From: Tetrahymena elliotti 4EA
Taxonomy: Eukaryota; Ciliophora; Oligohymenophorea; Hymenostomatida; Tetrahymenidae
Assembly (NCBI GenBank): GCA_000231825.2
Contig: JH720300.1
Coordinates: 614,480 to 678,479, forward strand
Direction of reading: 5' to 3'
Length of the DNA: 64,000 bases
Every line of letters starts with the position of its first letter. The stretch's first letter is position 1. Below are positions 25,675-37,947 of this stretch, in pieces. Position numbers and translations under genes: made by a program. Under the pieces are notes generated by a model. That model saw nothing but the letters and a program-made list of their open reading frames with translations, made no database searches and was not told where the DNA came from.

Positions 25675-28589
25675 TCACATTTCAATAAAATCACTGTCTT
25701 CTTCCATATCTATTTCATCATCATCATCTTCATCGAAGTTAATATTTTTATATTTTTCTTATCTTTCTTTGATGTGCTATAAATTTATAACAAATATTAT
25801 TTTAATCAAATATCATTAACTTTATTTTAATTTACTTATCTGGCTGCATTGTCAAAGTCTTTGTCTACATCACTTTCATCTGAGCCCATAATATCATCAT
25901 TGTCACCATCTTCTTCACTTTCGCTATCACTTTCACTGACGCTATCACTAAATTCTTCTTCTTTTGATTTTTTAGCATTTTTCTTTGATTTGGGTTTTTA
26001 TAAAATCTTTCTTTTGTCTTCTTCCTCAATTGTATTATCTCCTTTAATTTATATTAATATTATTTATTTATTTATTTATTTAGCTTTATATTTTATTTTT
26101 TTAGATAAATTACCTTCTTCATATACAACAAGAGGTTTTCTCTTAACCTCATCAGTTGAGGTAGCATTAGAAGCTTCTTACTCAATCTTAGTTTGACGTC
26201 TAAGGGCTAAAACCATATCAATTTTACCTCTGAGACCAATCAATTTATCAAGATTTTTAGTTCTATTTTCAATTAAAACCATCAAAGGTTAAAGTTTTAC
26301 ATGAATAGAAGGAGAAGTAATTAAAATAGTAGAATGATATTTTAAGATTGCTTTCAACCATCTACCTAAATTTCTTCCCTTGTATGGTAAAGTGTTTAAT
26401 CTTTCATATAACTTATCTAAAAGGATAATAACCTTGGTGCTTATCATACCTCTAACAGTTTAGTCAATTAATTCTTCATTCTATTAATAAATTATTTTCA
26501 ATATAAAAATAAAATTGCTTATTCATTACATCTTTTTCAAGACAGAAATCAATTAATTAGGTGTCATTATTTTAAAGAGCTTGTAACAAAACAACAGCCA
26601 ATGATTGGACAGAGTTAATTTCAGGAATTTTAGATTCATTATTTGTATCAACCTTTTTGACATAATCTAAAATAGTTTCATTGTTAGCTTATTTATCTTC
26701 TTCAGCTTCCATGCTATTGAGATTCTTGGTTTCAACTTAGTCTTTTTCATTGAGAACATAAACTTCATTTTCTTTATTTTCTATTTCGGCTTATTTGCTA
26801 ACCTTAACTTCTTTCTTAGCATTAATAGCGAGGATACTCTTTTTAAATTCTTCAAAATCGAATTTGTTATCAGTAATGGCTTTAACATTCTAGAATTAAA
26901 CGCTGACATTATTTCCATAAGCAACTGACACAGTAGAAGTTTTAATAGGAGAGTGAGTAATATAGAGAATATTAGTTTAGGCTAACTTGATTGATTTATT
27001 AGAATTTTAAGTGACTTTAGTTTCTTCTTATTACTTAGAAATAGTGAATTCCCAAGTTTCGATTAAGTCATGATGAAGAGCAATTATAACAAAAGTGTTC
27101 TTAGTAGTATTTTCAAAAACGTAGTTGATTAAATTAGACTTAGATAAAATGTTAATGGAATGGATAGGTTTTTCTTCCTTAATATTGTAAATATTAATAA
27201 AACCTTCATCAGAAAAAGAAGCAAAATGAGTGTTGTTTTTAGCAACTCTGATCATTTTTATATTTTTGCTGTGTCCTTTATACTTTAAAACTTCACTCTA
27301 TTTAATAGATAAATTGAATAAAATTAACCACATTCACAATAAATTTATTCTTACATCACTAATAGTGTCCAATAAAGTAAGCTTATTTTCATATGCAAAC
27401 AAAACATTATCTTTCACTGGAGCTAAAACACCACTTTCCAATAAATTCTTTCTCTTGATTTCTTTGACATAAGTAACCTATTATTTAAATTATAAAGTTA
27501 ATTTAAAAACTAGACATTACTTATTTTTTATATTTTCTTATTAATTCATTTTTTTGCTTATTATTATCCCTATTCTTTTTATTCATTAATATTTTATGAT
27601 TCTTATTTAGTTTTAGTACACATTTTACTTCAAAGTAAATTCATTTTTATATGCTAATGATTCTTAGATTTATTGAATGATTTCATTCCTTTGTTTTTGA
27701 TAAACATTTTCATTAAAATAAATTCATTCTTGTTTGCTTTTATTTTTTTAATGTTCTAATTTCTTTCTTTGTGTTACTAAAACATATTATCTTTAAGACA
27801 AATAAATAAATTCATTATTGTTCCCATATATTTTTCTTTTTATCTAGTATTCTCACTCCTTAGTATTATTTATACATTTATGCTTCAAGAATTCTAAACA
27901 ACTTTTAAAATGAAAGCTTAATTTTAAGAGTATTATTACATCTTTTAATTGAAGGTCGTATTTGAAAAGCTTCTTATCAGATGAGATAGTGTAGAAATGG
28001 GTAGAGTCTTCATTGAATTTGAGATCGAATACAGATCCTGTGTGAGCTATTATTAAATTACATTCACTAAAAAATTTGAATATCTTCTAATTGAATAATT
28101 ACACTTAGCAAGAACAGTTTATTCTTGGTTCTTTACATTGTAAAGAAGAACTTTTCCTTAGTTATTTGCAAAGACAACAATTTCTAATCCTTTTTTCTTT
28201 TTATATTTGTTTTAAATAAATTAATAAAATCCTATTTGAATCATTCAATAAAGATTGTACTTTAGCCAAATCCAATGATTCAATTTATGTGTTCAAAAAC
28301 TCTTTTTATAACAAAATCTTCTATTCTGTACCATTCAAGCAATTCCAAAGCTGTTTTTAAAAATAAAATTATTTATTTTAATTCCTTCCTTCTTTTGAAA
28401 GTTTTAATTTTTAATAGTAGGATATCACTCCTTTTTGCATTAGAAGTAAATTATGCTGATAAATGTCTACATAAAGTCACTTATGTTTAATATATTTTTA
28501 TTTACAGATGCTTTGTTATCTTGGTGGGCTAAGACAAATTTGTCGCAATCCTTAGAAAAACTGTAGAAAACTTTTGATTCGATGCTCAT
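25675..28589 (-). CDS. UTP5: WD40 + Utp12-domain nucleolar protein, WDR43/UTP5-like
   Basis: Likely component of the t-UTP subcomplex of the small-subunit processome, needed for pre-rRNA transcription and early 18S processing in the nucleolus. Spliced gene; start ATG 28589. The N-terminal half is a beta-propeller with WD-type strands such as SHTGSVFDLKFNED and SSDKKLFKYDLQ near 28000 and ASFSDEGFINIYNI near 27200. The C-terminal part has the Utp12 helical domain around 26480-26220: YKGRNLGRWLKAIL, then ENRTKNLDKLIGLRGKID. This is the pattern seen in WDR43. The protein ends in a Lys-rich patch and a strongly acidic Asp/Glu/Ser tail, as in the family, then TGA 25675-25677. Other Utp12-domain WD proteins (UTP4, UTP12) are less likely because of the short single propeller and acidic tail. 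Confidence 0.85.
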
Positions 28590-30141
28590 TTAACTATTTT
28601 CGTATGTGCTATATTTGAGTAGAAATCTTATTTATTTATTAATTTGTTTGTTTATTTGTATTTCTTAATATTTTGTTTGATAGATGATGAATGGTTTAGT
28701 TGTATAGAGCGTAAGATATATATATTGATATTGCTTTTTTATCTTTATAATAAATATGATTTATTTTTACTTTATTCATTAATTTTGGCTAATTTCATAT
28801 TCATTCTGCATGCAATTATATGTTCCAATATTTCTAGTTATTTTACTCATTCATTCATTCTTTATTGAAGTAATTAATCTTCCTTCTTGCTAAATGTGCA
28901 AATTCTATTTTTGTTTTACTCTACTTTGACTCTTCATGATTCTTAACATTCAGTATCCTAAATCTTCTACTGAAATTTTAATTTTTTATTTCATTTTTAT
29001 TCATTTTATCCATATTGAAAAAATAAGGTTTTAATAAAATAAAATATTTCAATTTAAAAATTAAATCCTTAAATTTAAGAAAAAAAATAAGGTTTCAAAA
29101 AATTTATAAAATTTTAATTTTAAAAATATTTCCATAAAATTAAATCTATTTTAAATATTTTTGTAAATTAATAAAAACAAATTAAAAAATTACTCAAGTA
29201 TTAATCAATATTATGAAAATCTATCTGATAAAATTAACTTAAAAATTAAAATATAAAAAAAGGCTTAAAAAAAACAAATAAATTCCAAAAATTAAATTAA
29301 AAATTCATTCTTAAAAATATTCATGAGACAATTAAAAATTGAAAATTATTAAAACTGATTCACTTAAATTTAATTAAAAAATTATTTTTCTCAAAATAAA
29401 TGTGAATAAATAAAAAATTTATTAACTGATTCACAATACAGTCATTAATTGAGCTCTTTATTTAAAAAATAATATTTTTATTTTTCTTCATTCTAATATT
29501 CTCTAATGAAAATAAATTCAAATATTTGTGATTTGAAAGAATCAGAAATTTAACTGAGAAAATATAAAATTAGAAAAATTAGTTAATTTTAATTAATATG
29601 TTTATTTAAAAGAATAATTAGATCAAATTTTAATCAAAGTAGAAATATTCTTTTATTAGTTAAATTATTTAACTTCTAAGAATTTAAGAACATTTTTTTT
29701 AATTTTTTAATCATTAGAAATTTTTTTTAATTTAGTTTAATTATGGTTATTGAAGAAAAATAGTGTTGCAAAATTAACTACTGTAGAAATGTTATTTTTG
29801 GTATCTAGATGTAGTTAGCTAGCTGGTATTAGTGAATAATAATTTGAAATTATGAAATATTTGTGATGGGAAATAATTAAAAAATTAAATATTTAAAATA
29901 AATGAATATAAAAAAATATACTATTTTTTGAAATAAAAAAGATATTTGTGAATTTTTAAAAAGAAAACAAATTTTTGTAAAAATAAGAAACACTTCTATT
30001 AATATATCTAAATAATATATATTCAAAGTCAGTTTAATATTAATAATTTATAACCAAATTCAAAAGAAAATATTAATTAATTAATTAATTAATTAATTAA
30101 AGATATATATACACACATAGATAAATAAATAGGACAAGAAA
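28590..30141. other. divergent promoter region with (TTAA)n tract
   Basis: 1.55 kb between the divergently transcribed WDR43-like and prefoldin-2 genes, so it must hold both promoters. It is homopolymeric A/T-rich with no coding signal. An (ATTA)n tandem lies at about 30071-30101, just 40 nt before the prefoldin start. Confidence 0.6.
30071..30101. repeat. (ATTA)n tetranucleotide tract
   Basis: About seven uninterrupted copies of ATTA directly upstream of the prefoldin-2 start codon. Simple sequence of this kind is common in this genome. Confidence 0.9.
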
Positions 30142-30543
30142 ATGGAACAATAACAACAATAATAGATCTCATAAGAAGTCGTTCAATAATATAACAAGCT
30201 TAAGATGGAATATAGTGAACTCTTAAGAACTTCAATGGATATTGAAGAAGAAAAGAGAGAAAATTAGCTTGTTATTGAAACCATCAAGAATTTAGAATCT
30301 GAAAGAAGATGCTGGAGATTAGTTGGTGGTGTTTTGGTTGAGAGAACTTTGGGTGAAGTCCTTAACTCTCTCAAGGAAAATGTTGAATCTTTTGAAAAAA
30401 CTGGTGTTAATTTCACTACTGCTCTTAAAAATAAAGAAAAATAATTACTTGATTTTGAAAATACTCATAATTTAAGACCTAATAGAGACAATTTTGGTAA
30501 AAAAGATGATGGCACTAAAAAAAATACTGGTGTCTTAGCTTGA
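30142..30543 (+). CDS. PFD2: prefoldin subunit 2
   Basis: Beta-class subunit of the hexameric prefoldin chaperone that hands nascent actin and tubulin to the CCT chaperonin in the cytosol. Single exon of 133 residues, close to the usual 110-155. The family signature is explicit: RRCWRLVGGVLVERTLGEVL at about residues 60-79, the beta-hairpin of the jellyroll base, flanked by two coiled-coil helices. The first is residues 10-55 with a Q-rich lead, the second about 80-115 ending in LLDFENTHNLRP. TAA/TAG give seven Gln near the N-terminus. Stop is TGA 30541-30543; ATG at 30142 is the first in frame. Confidence 0.95.
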
Positions 30544-32129
30544 TACTTACCTATCTATTTTTTCAACTATTATAAAGCTTATTAAATACTTCAATAAAAC
30601 TAAAGTTTAAATTAACATAATTAATTTTGGTTGTATCGTTCATTTAGTATTCACAATTGTATTTTTATCATCATTTATAATTCTTTCATCTTAAATAAAT
30701 TAACAAAATCAAAAACCCTCTCCTTGTTAGCAAGCTATTTTTTTTCTAAAATGCAAAAAAGAAGAAACAATAAGCAAAATAAATGAGGAATTCAAATTAA
30801 ATACTACAAAATTAATATATTTGACTCATTGTTTTAATTAAACAGGAAATGTAAGTAATTTCATTTAAAATATGAAGAAAAGGCATAAGTGTTTTATGTA
30901 TTTATTTAATGTCTAACTCTCTTAAAATATTTTCTATTGATTATCTGTGATAATAGTGTTGTTTATGAAATTAATTTTTTTATTTTAGGTTGTTTAAACT
31001 TAATTCCTCTTTATATTAAATCATTTTATGGTAATAAGCTTAAAAAAGGAAATATCTTAAATTTATTTTTAACTTATTAATCTTAAAATAAAGTTTTAGA
31101 TTTATATTATTTGCCTTTTTTAAAGAGATTATTCTATCTTTTAAAATATTTAATGTAAAAGAATAGAATATGAAAAAATCTAAAAAAAAAGAATAATTAA
31201 AACCAACATATTTGTGAATATTTTATTTTTGTACATGTAAATAAGAAAAAGAAATTTAATAAGTAAGCTAGATATACTTTCTCATCAACTTTTCTAAAAA
31301 AGATATTAAGAATGCTGAAATCAGCAAAATTAAATTTTTTATTTTATTTATAAAATTTCATTATTTTAGTTTTTCTAACATTATTTTTTGTGTAATTAAA
31401 GTAGTCGAATAGAAAGAAATATCATTATATTTTTCAAAAAAAAAAGATAAGTCTTTCTCTTTTTTTAGGAATAAATAATTTTCTTATTTTTATTTGATGA
31501 TAAATCATTTTAAAAATGTTTATTACTAAAGTTAAGAACAAATTGAATTTAAATTAAAATTTTTATCGAGTAATCAAGAAAAAATAAAGTTTATTCATCA
31601 AAAGAAATAGTAAAAATATTTAAATTAAAATAAAATGTAATACATACTCTAGATGAAAATGATACATTTTTTAATTTACAATTAAAGATTACAGTTATTA
31701 GTTAAAAAGAAGAATATTTTGTTACTGATTATTTTTAATAAATATTATCACAGAAGTAAAGAAAATCAAATATGTTGTTATAATTTTTAGCTCATCTATT
31801 ATTTTTAGTAAATGAATTAGATATTTTTTATTCAAGGCTGAGGTATTATTGATAAATATTTTACTTTAAAAATTTTAATTTTTTAAAACTTGAAATAAAT
31901 TTAGAATTTGTCAGAAATAGAAAAGTTAAATTTTATCAAAATGTAACAAAAATGTTTAATCAATCGTTTTTACATATCAATTTTTAATATCTAAAAGGAC
32001 ATTTCTGATATCTTTGAAGATAAATACAAAACAATATTTTAATCATTATTTAAAGGATTTGTAAAATTTAACAATTATTTATAAATAAAAGATTAAATAA
32101 TTATTAACTATCTGATCATTTTTAGATCT
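30544..32129. other. spacer, no gene seen
   Basis: 1.6 kb of A/T-rich DNA between two same-strand genes, with no sustained open frame in the TGA-only code and no RNA-like fold noticed. Confidence 0.55.
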
Positions 32130-33629
32130 ATGAAAAAAATTACATCTTATAAACCATGTGAGTCCCTTAGCGACTTAATTTCAAATGATGAATTTCGCTA
32201 CTAGTAGAAAGGTAAAGATTATATTCACATAATCATTTTCTATAATTTATCTAAAATATGTCTAGGGTATCATCTCTTAACTTCTGCAGTTTCAATGTTC
32301 TGCTTTTTCTACATTGTTCCTGATGTTATCCAACTAGTATGGAGATACATAATTCCTCTTGGTTCATGTAAACATTTTCATTTCAAATTAAAATAAAATA
32401 ATATTTAAGATAGCCATATATACTTATAATATGTTTTATTAACTATAATTAGGGAGGAATGTTTATTTAATACTTAACATAGCATTTCCTTTATTATGTC
32501 ATCTTTTAAACAACACTTTCTACTTGATTTTGTATCATCTAAAACTTCCTTAAATTGAGAAATACAGAATTTTGCAAGTAAATTTGAATAAATAATTAAT
32601 TAATTTATGCACATTTTTATAATAAATTGCTAATCTATTAAGATAAATTTTAAGTAATATACTATCATATAAATAATTAATTATAAATATCGATTTTTTT
32701 ATTGAAAATCTTTGTTTTCCAAAAAAATTTACAGATTATTTATTTCTAATTTTTGGAGGTAAGTAAGTAACCTCATTTGAAATATTAAAATTGATTGAAG
32801 ATAATTTCTTCATTAATTAAGTGGAATTTTTGGGTTTTTATCATTTTTTTATTGAAATAAAGTAACCTTGGCCATGGGAGAAGAGCAAAGAAGAATGGAT
32901 CCCATTTAGAAATCGCTTAATTAAATACATATTTATGAATTTAATTATTGTAAACATTTCACTTGTAGTAATTGAGTACATTTAAGGTGTTGACCATTAT
33001 AATTATTCTATTGAAACTTTACCATCAAAAACTACCTATTTTCTCTAAGTTGTCTTTTTTATGGTCATGGAGGATTTCTTCTTTTATTTTTCTCACAGAT
33101 TTTTCCATTGGAAACCTGTTTATAGATTCCACAAAGTCCATCATGAGCACTACAATGCATTTTGCTGCACAGTTACTTACACTCATCCTATTGACTACTT
33201 TTTTGGCAGCGTTTTACCTTTCGTTAGTGGATTCAAGATATTAGGTTACAACAGTCACTTTTCTGTTTACATTTTTTGGTAAAATTAGTTTTTAATTAAG
33301 GTATTTCATTTTTATTATTAAATTTAAAGGTAATTATGGAGAATCTTAGAAACTTATGATGGCCATTGTGGCTATGAGTTCCCTTGGGCTATGTTCAGAA
33401 TATTCCCATTCAGTGGATCTTCAGATTATCATAACTTCCACCATTCCAAAAATATGGGAAATTTTTCATCATTTTTCACATATCTTGACTCTATCTTTAA
33501 AACAAACAAGGAATATCTTTTATTCAAACAACAATAATCTAATAAAGTAAATTTAAGATTATTTCAATAATAAAAATTTTCTAATTTAACCTTTTTAATT
33601 TTTTTAATTAGCAAACAAAGGCTAAGTGA
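32130..33629 (+). CDS. sterol desaturase / C4-methylsterol oxidase-type fatty acid hydroxylase superfamily enzyme
   Basis: Integral ER membrane di-iron enzyme that hydroxylates or desaturates sterols or lipids. Spliced; start ATG 32130, stop TGA 33627-33629 reached after a last 66-nt intron (an unspliced reading would run only a few residues further). Membrane segments occupy the first half (AVSMFCFFYIVPDVIQLVW, then FPLLCHLLNNTFYLILY). All three histidine clusters are present and in order: HRFFH, HKVHHEH (both in the exon around 33061-33180), then DYHNFHHSKN. The intervening EYIQGVD and THPIDYFFGS match ERG25-type proteins. Established background: Tetrahymena does not make sterols but modifies dietary ones with members of this superfamily (C-5 desaturase, C-24 de-ethylase), so the substrate here may be an ingested sterol. 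Precise subfamily not assigned. Confidence 0.9.
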
Positions 33630-33849
33630 AATGTTAATAAATTGACCAAACGAAAATTTAAAACTTCAAATAAAATTTTCTATGATAATTATAACTTAAA
33701 AGTTTGAATTGGTATTTATCAGGTAGATAATTTGTTCCAATAAAATAATTCTTACTTATTAGGGAATAATTAACTTAGAATTATTTATATATTAATTATT
33801 TGAGAAAATTTATCTAAAGTGACTTCTTTGTCTTTTATGAGATCTATAA

Positions 33850-33884
<35 letters not shown>

Positions 33885-34860
33885 AAACTATTGTCTTATT
33901 TTCATTGAATTTTGATTTTTTATTGAATTAACTTGTAAAAGAGAGTTACTTCTTTTAAAAAAATAAAAAAACTTCTCCTTCCACATAAATTTGTTGTTTA
34001 AAAAATCTAGAGAATAAAAAAAATTTTTTTAATTTAAGCTTGATTTTTATCTTAGCAATATTAAAATATTTCTGTTTCCAATTTATTTTAAAAAACTTTT
34101 TTAAATATTCTTCTAAATTTGAAATCCTTTTTCTGATAAAACTAAAAATATTTTAACTTACAAAAAAATGTTGGAAGTGAGTAGACTGTTAATTCTATTA
34201 AATAAAAACCAAAGTAGATAAAAGCAATTAACTTCACCCATAAAAACTATCATTTAGTTTTTGTTTTTATTAGTAAATATTCTCATGTTTATACATCGAA
34301 AAATTGAATCAAACATTTTAATTAAAAAGTAAAATATGATTTTTTTTTGTAGAAGAATCCAACAAGAATTTCGTTTATTTATAAGCTAGTGGTCATTTTA
34401 ACAAATTAAATTCTTTAAATCAAAGATTTTATTATTCACTACTGGATAACTAACATAAATGACTTAAAGAAAAAGAAAGAAAAATTAGAGAATAGTTTTT
34501 ACAATTAGTTTATTAAAAAAATAAAAATAAAAAAATAGATTTATTAATGTTATTTACTTATCAAATGGTCAATAAAGTATTAATTAATATTTATTTGTAA
34601 TTTTTTCATTTGATGAATAAATTTAAAAAGGTGTTAATTAATGAGTGTATCAAAACTTTAGGTACAAAAATAATAGAAATTTATTAAATTTATCTAAAGG
34701 TGTAAAGCTTTAATATTTATAAAATTGGAATTAATAAGTTACATTCGTGATGAGTGGAAGTAAACAAATTTATTATTGCAAAAAGGCAAAAAAAAAATAT
34801 ATAAAATTAATATCCACATAAATTTTGAAAACAGTATATGCGTTGCTGATTAAAATGAAA
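33630..34860. other. spacer between convergent genes, with (ATAA)n tract
   Basis: Intergenic region between the ends of two convergent genes; nothing coding seen. An (AATA)n tandem of about ten copies lies at 33848-33887. Confidence 0.6.
33848..33887. repeat. (AATA)n tetranucleotide tract
   Basis: About ten perfect tandem copies of AATA, the longest simple repeat noticed in the window. Confidence 0.9.
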
Positions 34861-35577
34861 TCAGATGAGTAAGTTAAACAAAAGATAAAATATTGAGAAA
34901 ATAAGAATGAAAGAGTTTGTAACCTTAGCTATACAGCCACTAATATCCTCAATAGGTTTTTTAAGAATAGGATCTGCATCTGCTGCTTTTTTTCCACAAT
35001 CCTAATAGCATGCTAAAAATTCTTATTTACTAGTTTTTTAAGCACAATTTCCAGAACACTCAGAATATTATTCTTAAATTATTATACATTAAGCTTAATT
35101 TGAGCTTCCAGAGCAAGGGTTTGTATTTCCACTAAACAAGCTAAGCAAGCAACTAGTAAGTTCTTAAATCATCTTTTGGTCAGTCAAAAAAGGTGGAGTA
35201 ACAGTATCTGAGCTAGGAGGAACATCTAACTTAGATATACAACTCAGAAGTTTGTTAATATAGGTAGTAATACTAGAATCAGCTTATGTTGCAGTAGTTC
35301 CACATTCATTGTTACAAGATTGAAATTCAGAATAGGTAAGTTTTTAAAGACAAGTCAATTGGCATGTTGCAAATTAAATTACAATGGTAGCACAAGTCAA
35401 AGGATCTTAACTTGAATCGCATGCACTTGTATTTTATTAACTAACTGCTTCAATACATTTTGTATATTCTTGAGAAGCAGTTTAGTTAATCAAATAAATA
35501 GGTATATTAGTATCATTTCCTACAATAGAATTGATATTTATTAGAGTAATCAGCAGAAACAAGAAGCCAAGTCTCAT
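34861..35577 (-). CDS. secreted Cys-rich protein with two identical-spacing 8-Cys modules, probable GPI anchor
   Basis: Single-exon gene, 238 residues, not recognised as a named family. Residues 1-20 are a clear signal peptide (MRLGFLFLLITLI...). The last 15 or so residues are purely hydrophobic with no following charge, as in GPI-attachment signals. All 16 cysteines fall into two tandem modules: first Cys at 41 and 143, each with spacing C-x11-C-x8-C-x9-C-x3-C-x11-C-x3-C-x20-C, identical in both. The residues between the cysteines have diverged, so the pattern reflects disulfide constraint, not recent copying. The modules are joined by a Pro/Ser/Thr linker (about 118-130). Expected location: cell or ciliary surface, or cyst/mucus. 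Stop TGA 34861-34863; ATG 35577 precedes the signal peptide directly. Confidence 0.85.
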
Positions 35578-36246
35578 TATATGTTTCAGTCAGTTAGGTA
35601 GTATTATTCCTTATTAATTTTTACTTTTTTTATTTAATTTTAACAATTTAATTATCTGAATTACAGTCTATTGTGTTATATATTATTTCAATATCAATTT
35701 TCATTATTGATTTGTTTTAATTTCGAGAGGATTATAATTAATTTTTTAAAATCATCTAATATAAAATTCATATCACCTTTTCTTATTTTAAAAATAAAAA
35801 ACAAGTTTTAAATCACGCCCTGTCCCTTTTTTTAATTATACTTTTTTTGATAGTTGTAACTCTTATTTTTCGTCATAAGATACAGACATGACTTTCAGTT
35901 TAAATTACAATTTTTAAATAATCAAAAGAGGAAAATTAAATTACTTCTCAAATAAATTGACGTAATTAGTGAATTTATTTCCTTTTCTATCTAAAATTTA
36001 AAATTGTCTATTTTTTGTTTGATCAATTATCAAGTATCAAACTTCGATTCTGAATTTAATTTTTTTTTGATTAAAATTTACTCAAAAGCAATAAAAATAA
36101 ATAAAATCACAGTCATAATCGTATTTTTCATTAAAATTTAAACCAATAATTTTTTCTAAATAGTTTTTTCATCATCAAAGATTAAAGTAAGAAAAATTTC
36201 TATTTCTAAGGCTCATGATAGATTTGTGATTCAAAAAAAATAATGA
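35578..36246. other. spacer, no gene seen
   Basis: Upstream region of the Cys-rich secreted protein gene, which reads leftward; A/T-rich with no supported feature. Confidence 0.5.
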
Positions 36247-36756
36247 ATGAAACAATAAAATAAAAGATATGCTTTGGCTTTATTTTATTATAAAAAATGT
36301 ATTAGTTTGATAGAGTAACAGCAATAAACTGAATAAGTAAAAATATTATAAATTATCTCTAAGCAAAATCTATTTCAATATATTTTTTGGATTTCTGCTT
36401 TCAAAAATAATTCTAATCCAGAACAAAGCAACCAACCAATGATTCATAATAGTTTGATTAATACTTTAGAAATTTTTAATCCAGAAAAGAAAAAACAGAA
36501 CAAATTTATTTTTAAGAATGTATTTTCATATAAAATTGAACTATCCTTACATTTTTTGCTTGAAATTTACTCAATAAATAAAATATCATTAAAGCTTTAT
36601 TTAAAGAAGAAGAAAAAAAATGATATTTAGATAAAATTTTTCCTTAGTTTTTAAGTTGATAAAGCTTTTGATCAATAAGAAATTCAAATAATATTCATGC
36701 AGAATAAATATGCAATTGTGTGTTTGAGTAAAATGTATGATAAAGGATCATTTTGA
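36247..36756 (+). CDS. hypothetical ORF, 169 residues
   Basis: Open ciliate-code frame starting at an ATG placed immediately after an in-frame TGA (36244-36246) and ending at TGA 36754-36756. It contains a Q-cluster, an N-S-N-P-E-Q-S-N-Q-P segment and a Lys-rich stretch. Codon texture resembles genes here, but glycine is almost absent and there is no recognisable domain or conservation argument. Runs of this length can arise by chance in a one-stop code, so it may not be a gene. Confidence 0.3.
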
Positions 36757-37308
36757 AAGATAGAAAAAATAAACATGCTTAAAGCTTTATCTAAATTTAA
36801 TTGATAATAATTTAATAAACCAATTAAATGCACTTACATTAATAGATATAACAACCTTTTCTATTTCTTTAAATAATATGTGTCTAATAGTTACATATAA
36901 TTTCATTACTATTCAAAACAAATTTTATAATCAGATCCTAAATTATTAATTATTGATCCTGTTTCATAGAGATATTTCATAAAGCATTTTGTTTTTTTCT
37001 TTTTTGTTTGCTTTTTAGGCAAATGTTTTTTTGAGATATTCAAGTACCAAATAATTCAATTCAAAATAGCTTTTCAATAATACATTTTCTGTAAAAATAA
37101 AAAGAAATTAGAACAAAAACAAGCTAATTTTATAGATAATTTACTAGCTTACTTATTACGTCATTAGAATCTTAAGAGAAAAGAAGAAGAATTTAATTTA
37201 GATATTTGTTTGAAATATTTATAAATTTAATCACTTATTTAATATAATTTGTTACAAATTTTTTTATAACAGAGGAACATTAATCAAGTTAGAAAATAAG
37301 TATTAAAA
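36757..37308. other. spacer upstream of the MDP-1-type gene
   Basis: A/T-rich, no coding pattern in either strand; presumably the promoter of the phosphatase gene. Confidence 0.5.
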
Positions 37309-37947
37309 ATGCACTCATTAAGCAAGAAAGTTTTACCTAAATTGATTGTTTTTGATCTTGATATGTGCTTCTGGAGTCCTGAAACTTATATTCTTGAAGA
37401 ATTACCTTCTTAAAAAATAATTGGTTAACTTGGAAATACTGGATAAGGTGTAGTAGGTGTTAAATGTGGCTCTTAAACTTTAGAATTATTTCCTGATGTT
37501 ATTTTGATTTTATAAGATTTTTATAATGATAAATATCCATAAGTTAAATTAGCTGTAGCCAGTTCAGCTGATACATAATTTGCTGCTGAAATTGCTAAAA
37601 ATGCTTTAAGTTTACTTGAAGTACTACCAGGAGTAACAGTAAGATAAGTAATTCAAAAAGGATGGGAAGATAATTATGAAGGCCACATTTAAATTGGAAG
37701 ATCGCCTCCTCTTTCTTCAAGTAAATCAAAATCTCACTTTCCTCTCCTCAAAAAGAATACAGGTTTTGAATATTATGATATGGTTTTCTTTGACGATTGT
37801 AATTGGGACGATAATTGTAAACATGTAGAATAAGATTGTCCTGGAGTAGTTACTTAAAGAACTCCAAACGGTTTATAACTTCATGAATGGAATACAGCTC
37901 TTGATAATTACTAAAAGAAGTATGGAGGAGAAAAAACTAAAAAATGA
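37309..37947 (+). CDS. MDP1: magnesium-dependent phosphatase-1 (MDP-1) family HAD phosphatase
   Basis: HAD-superfamily phosphatase with an aspartyl nucleophile; eukaryotic MDP-1 acts on protein phosphotyrosine in vitro and has been proposed to remove phosphate from protein-bound sugars (fructosamine repair). Single exon, 212 residues against about 165-180 for typical members. Catalytic motif I is VFDLDMCFW with the DxD pair at about residues 18-20. The motif II region is LAVASSADTQFA. The motif III acid pair is in YDMVFFDDCNWDD, followed by the GV-V strand and a NGLQLHEWNTAL segment as in the family. Insertions account for the extra length: a Ser/Lys-rich loop near residue 140 and a Cys/Asp-rich loop near 170. 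It ends at TGA 37945-37947. Cytosolic by absence of targeting signals. Confidence 0.88.

Noticed and set aside
25849..26196. Ser/Leu-rich ORF on the plus strand
   Set aside because: It is the antisense shadow of the Asp/Glu-rich tail of the WDR43-like gene (GAT/GAA read backwards gives TCATC repeats).
28644..28868. 74-residue hydrophobic ORF
   Set aside because: A/T homopolymer translation (Phe, Leu, Ile, Tyr) in the divergent promoter region with no start context, Gln codon pattern or domain.
32972..33244. 90-residue plus-strand ORF in another frame
   Set aside because: Overlaps the exon with the HRFFH and HKVHHEH iron ligands, which belong to the neighbouring frame.
30071..33887. Tetranucleotide tracts as CRISPR-like or regulatory arrays
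   Set aside because: Perfect ATTA and AATA runs without spacers are ordinary simple sequence in an AT-rich genome.
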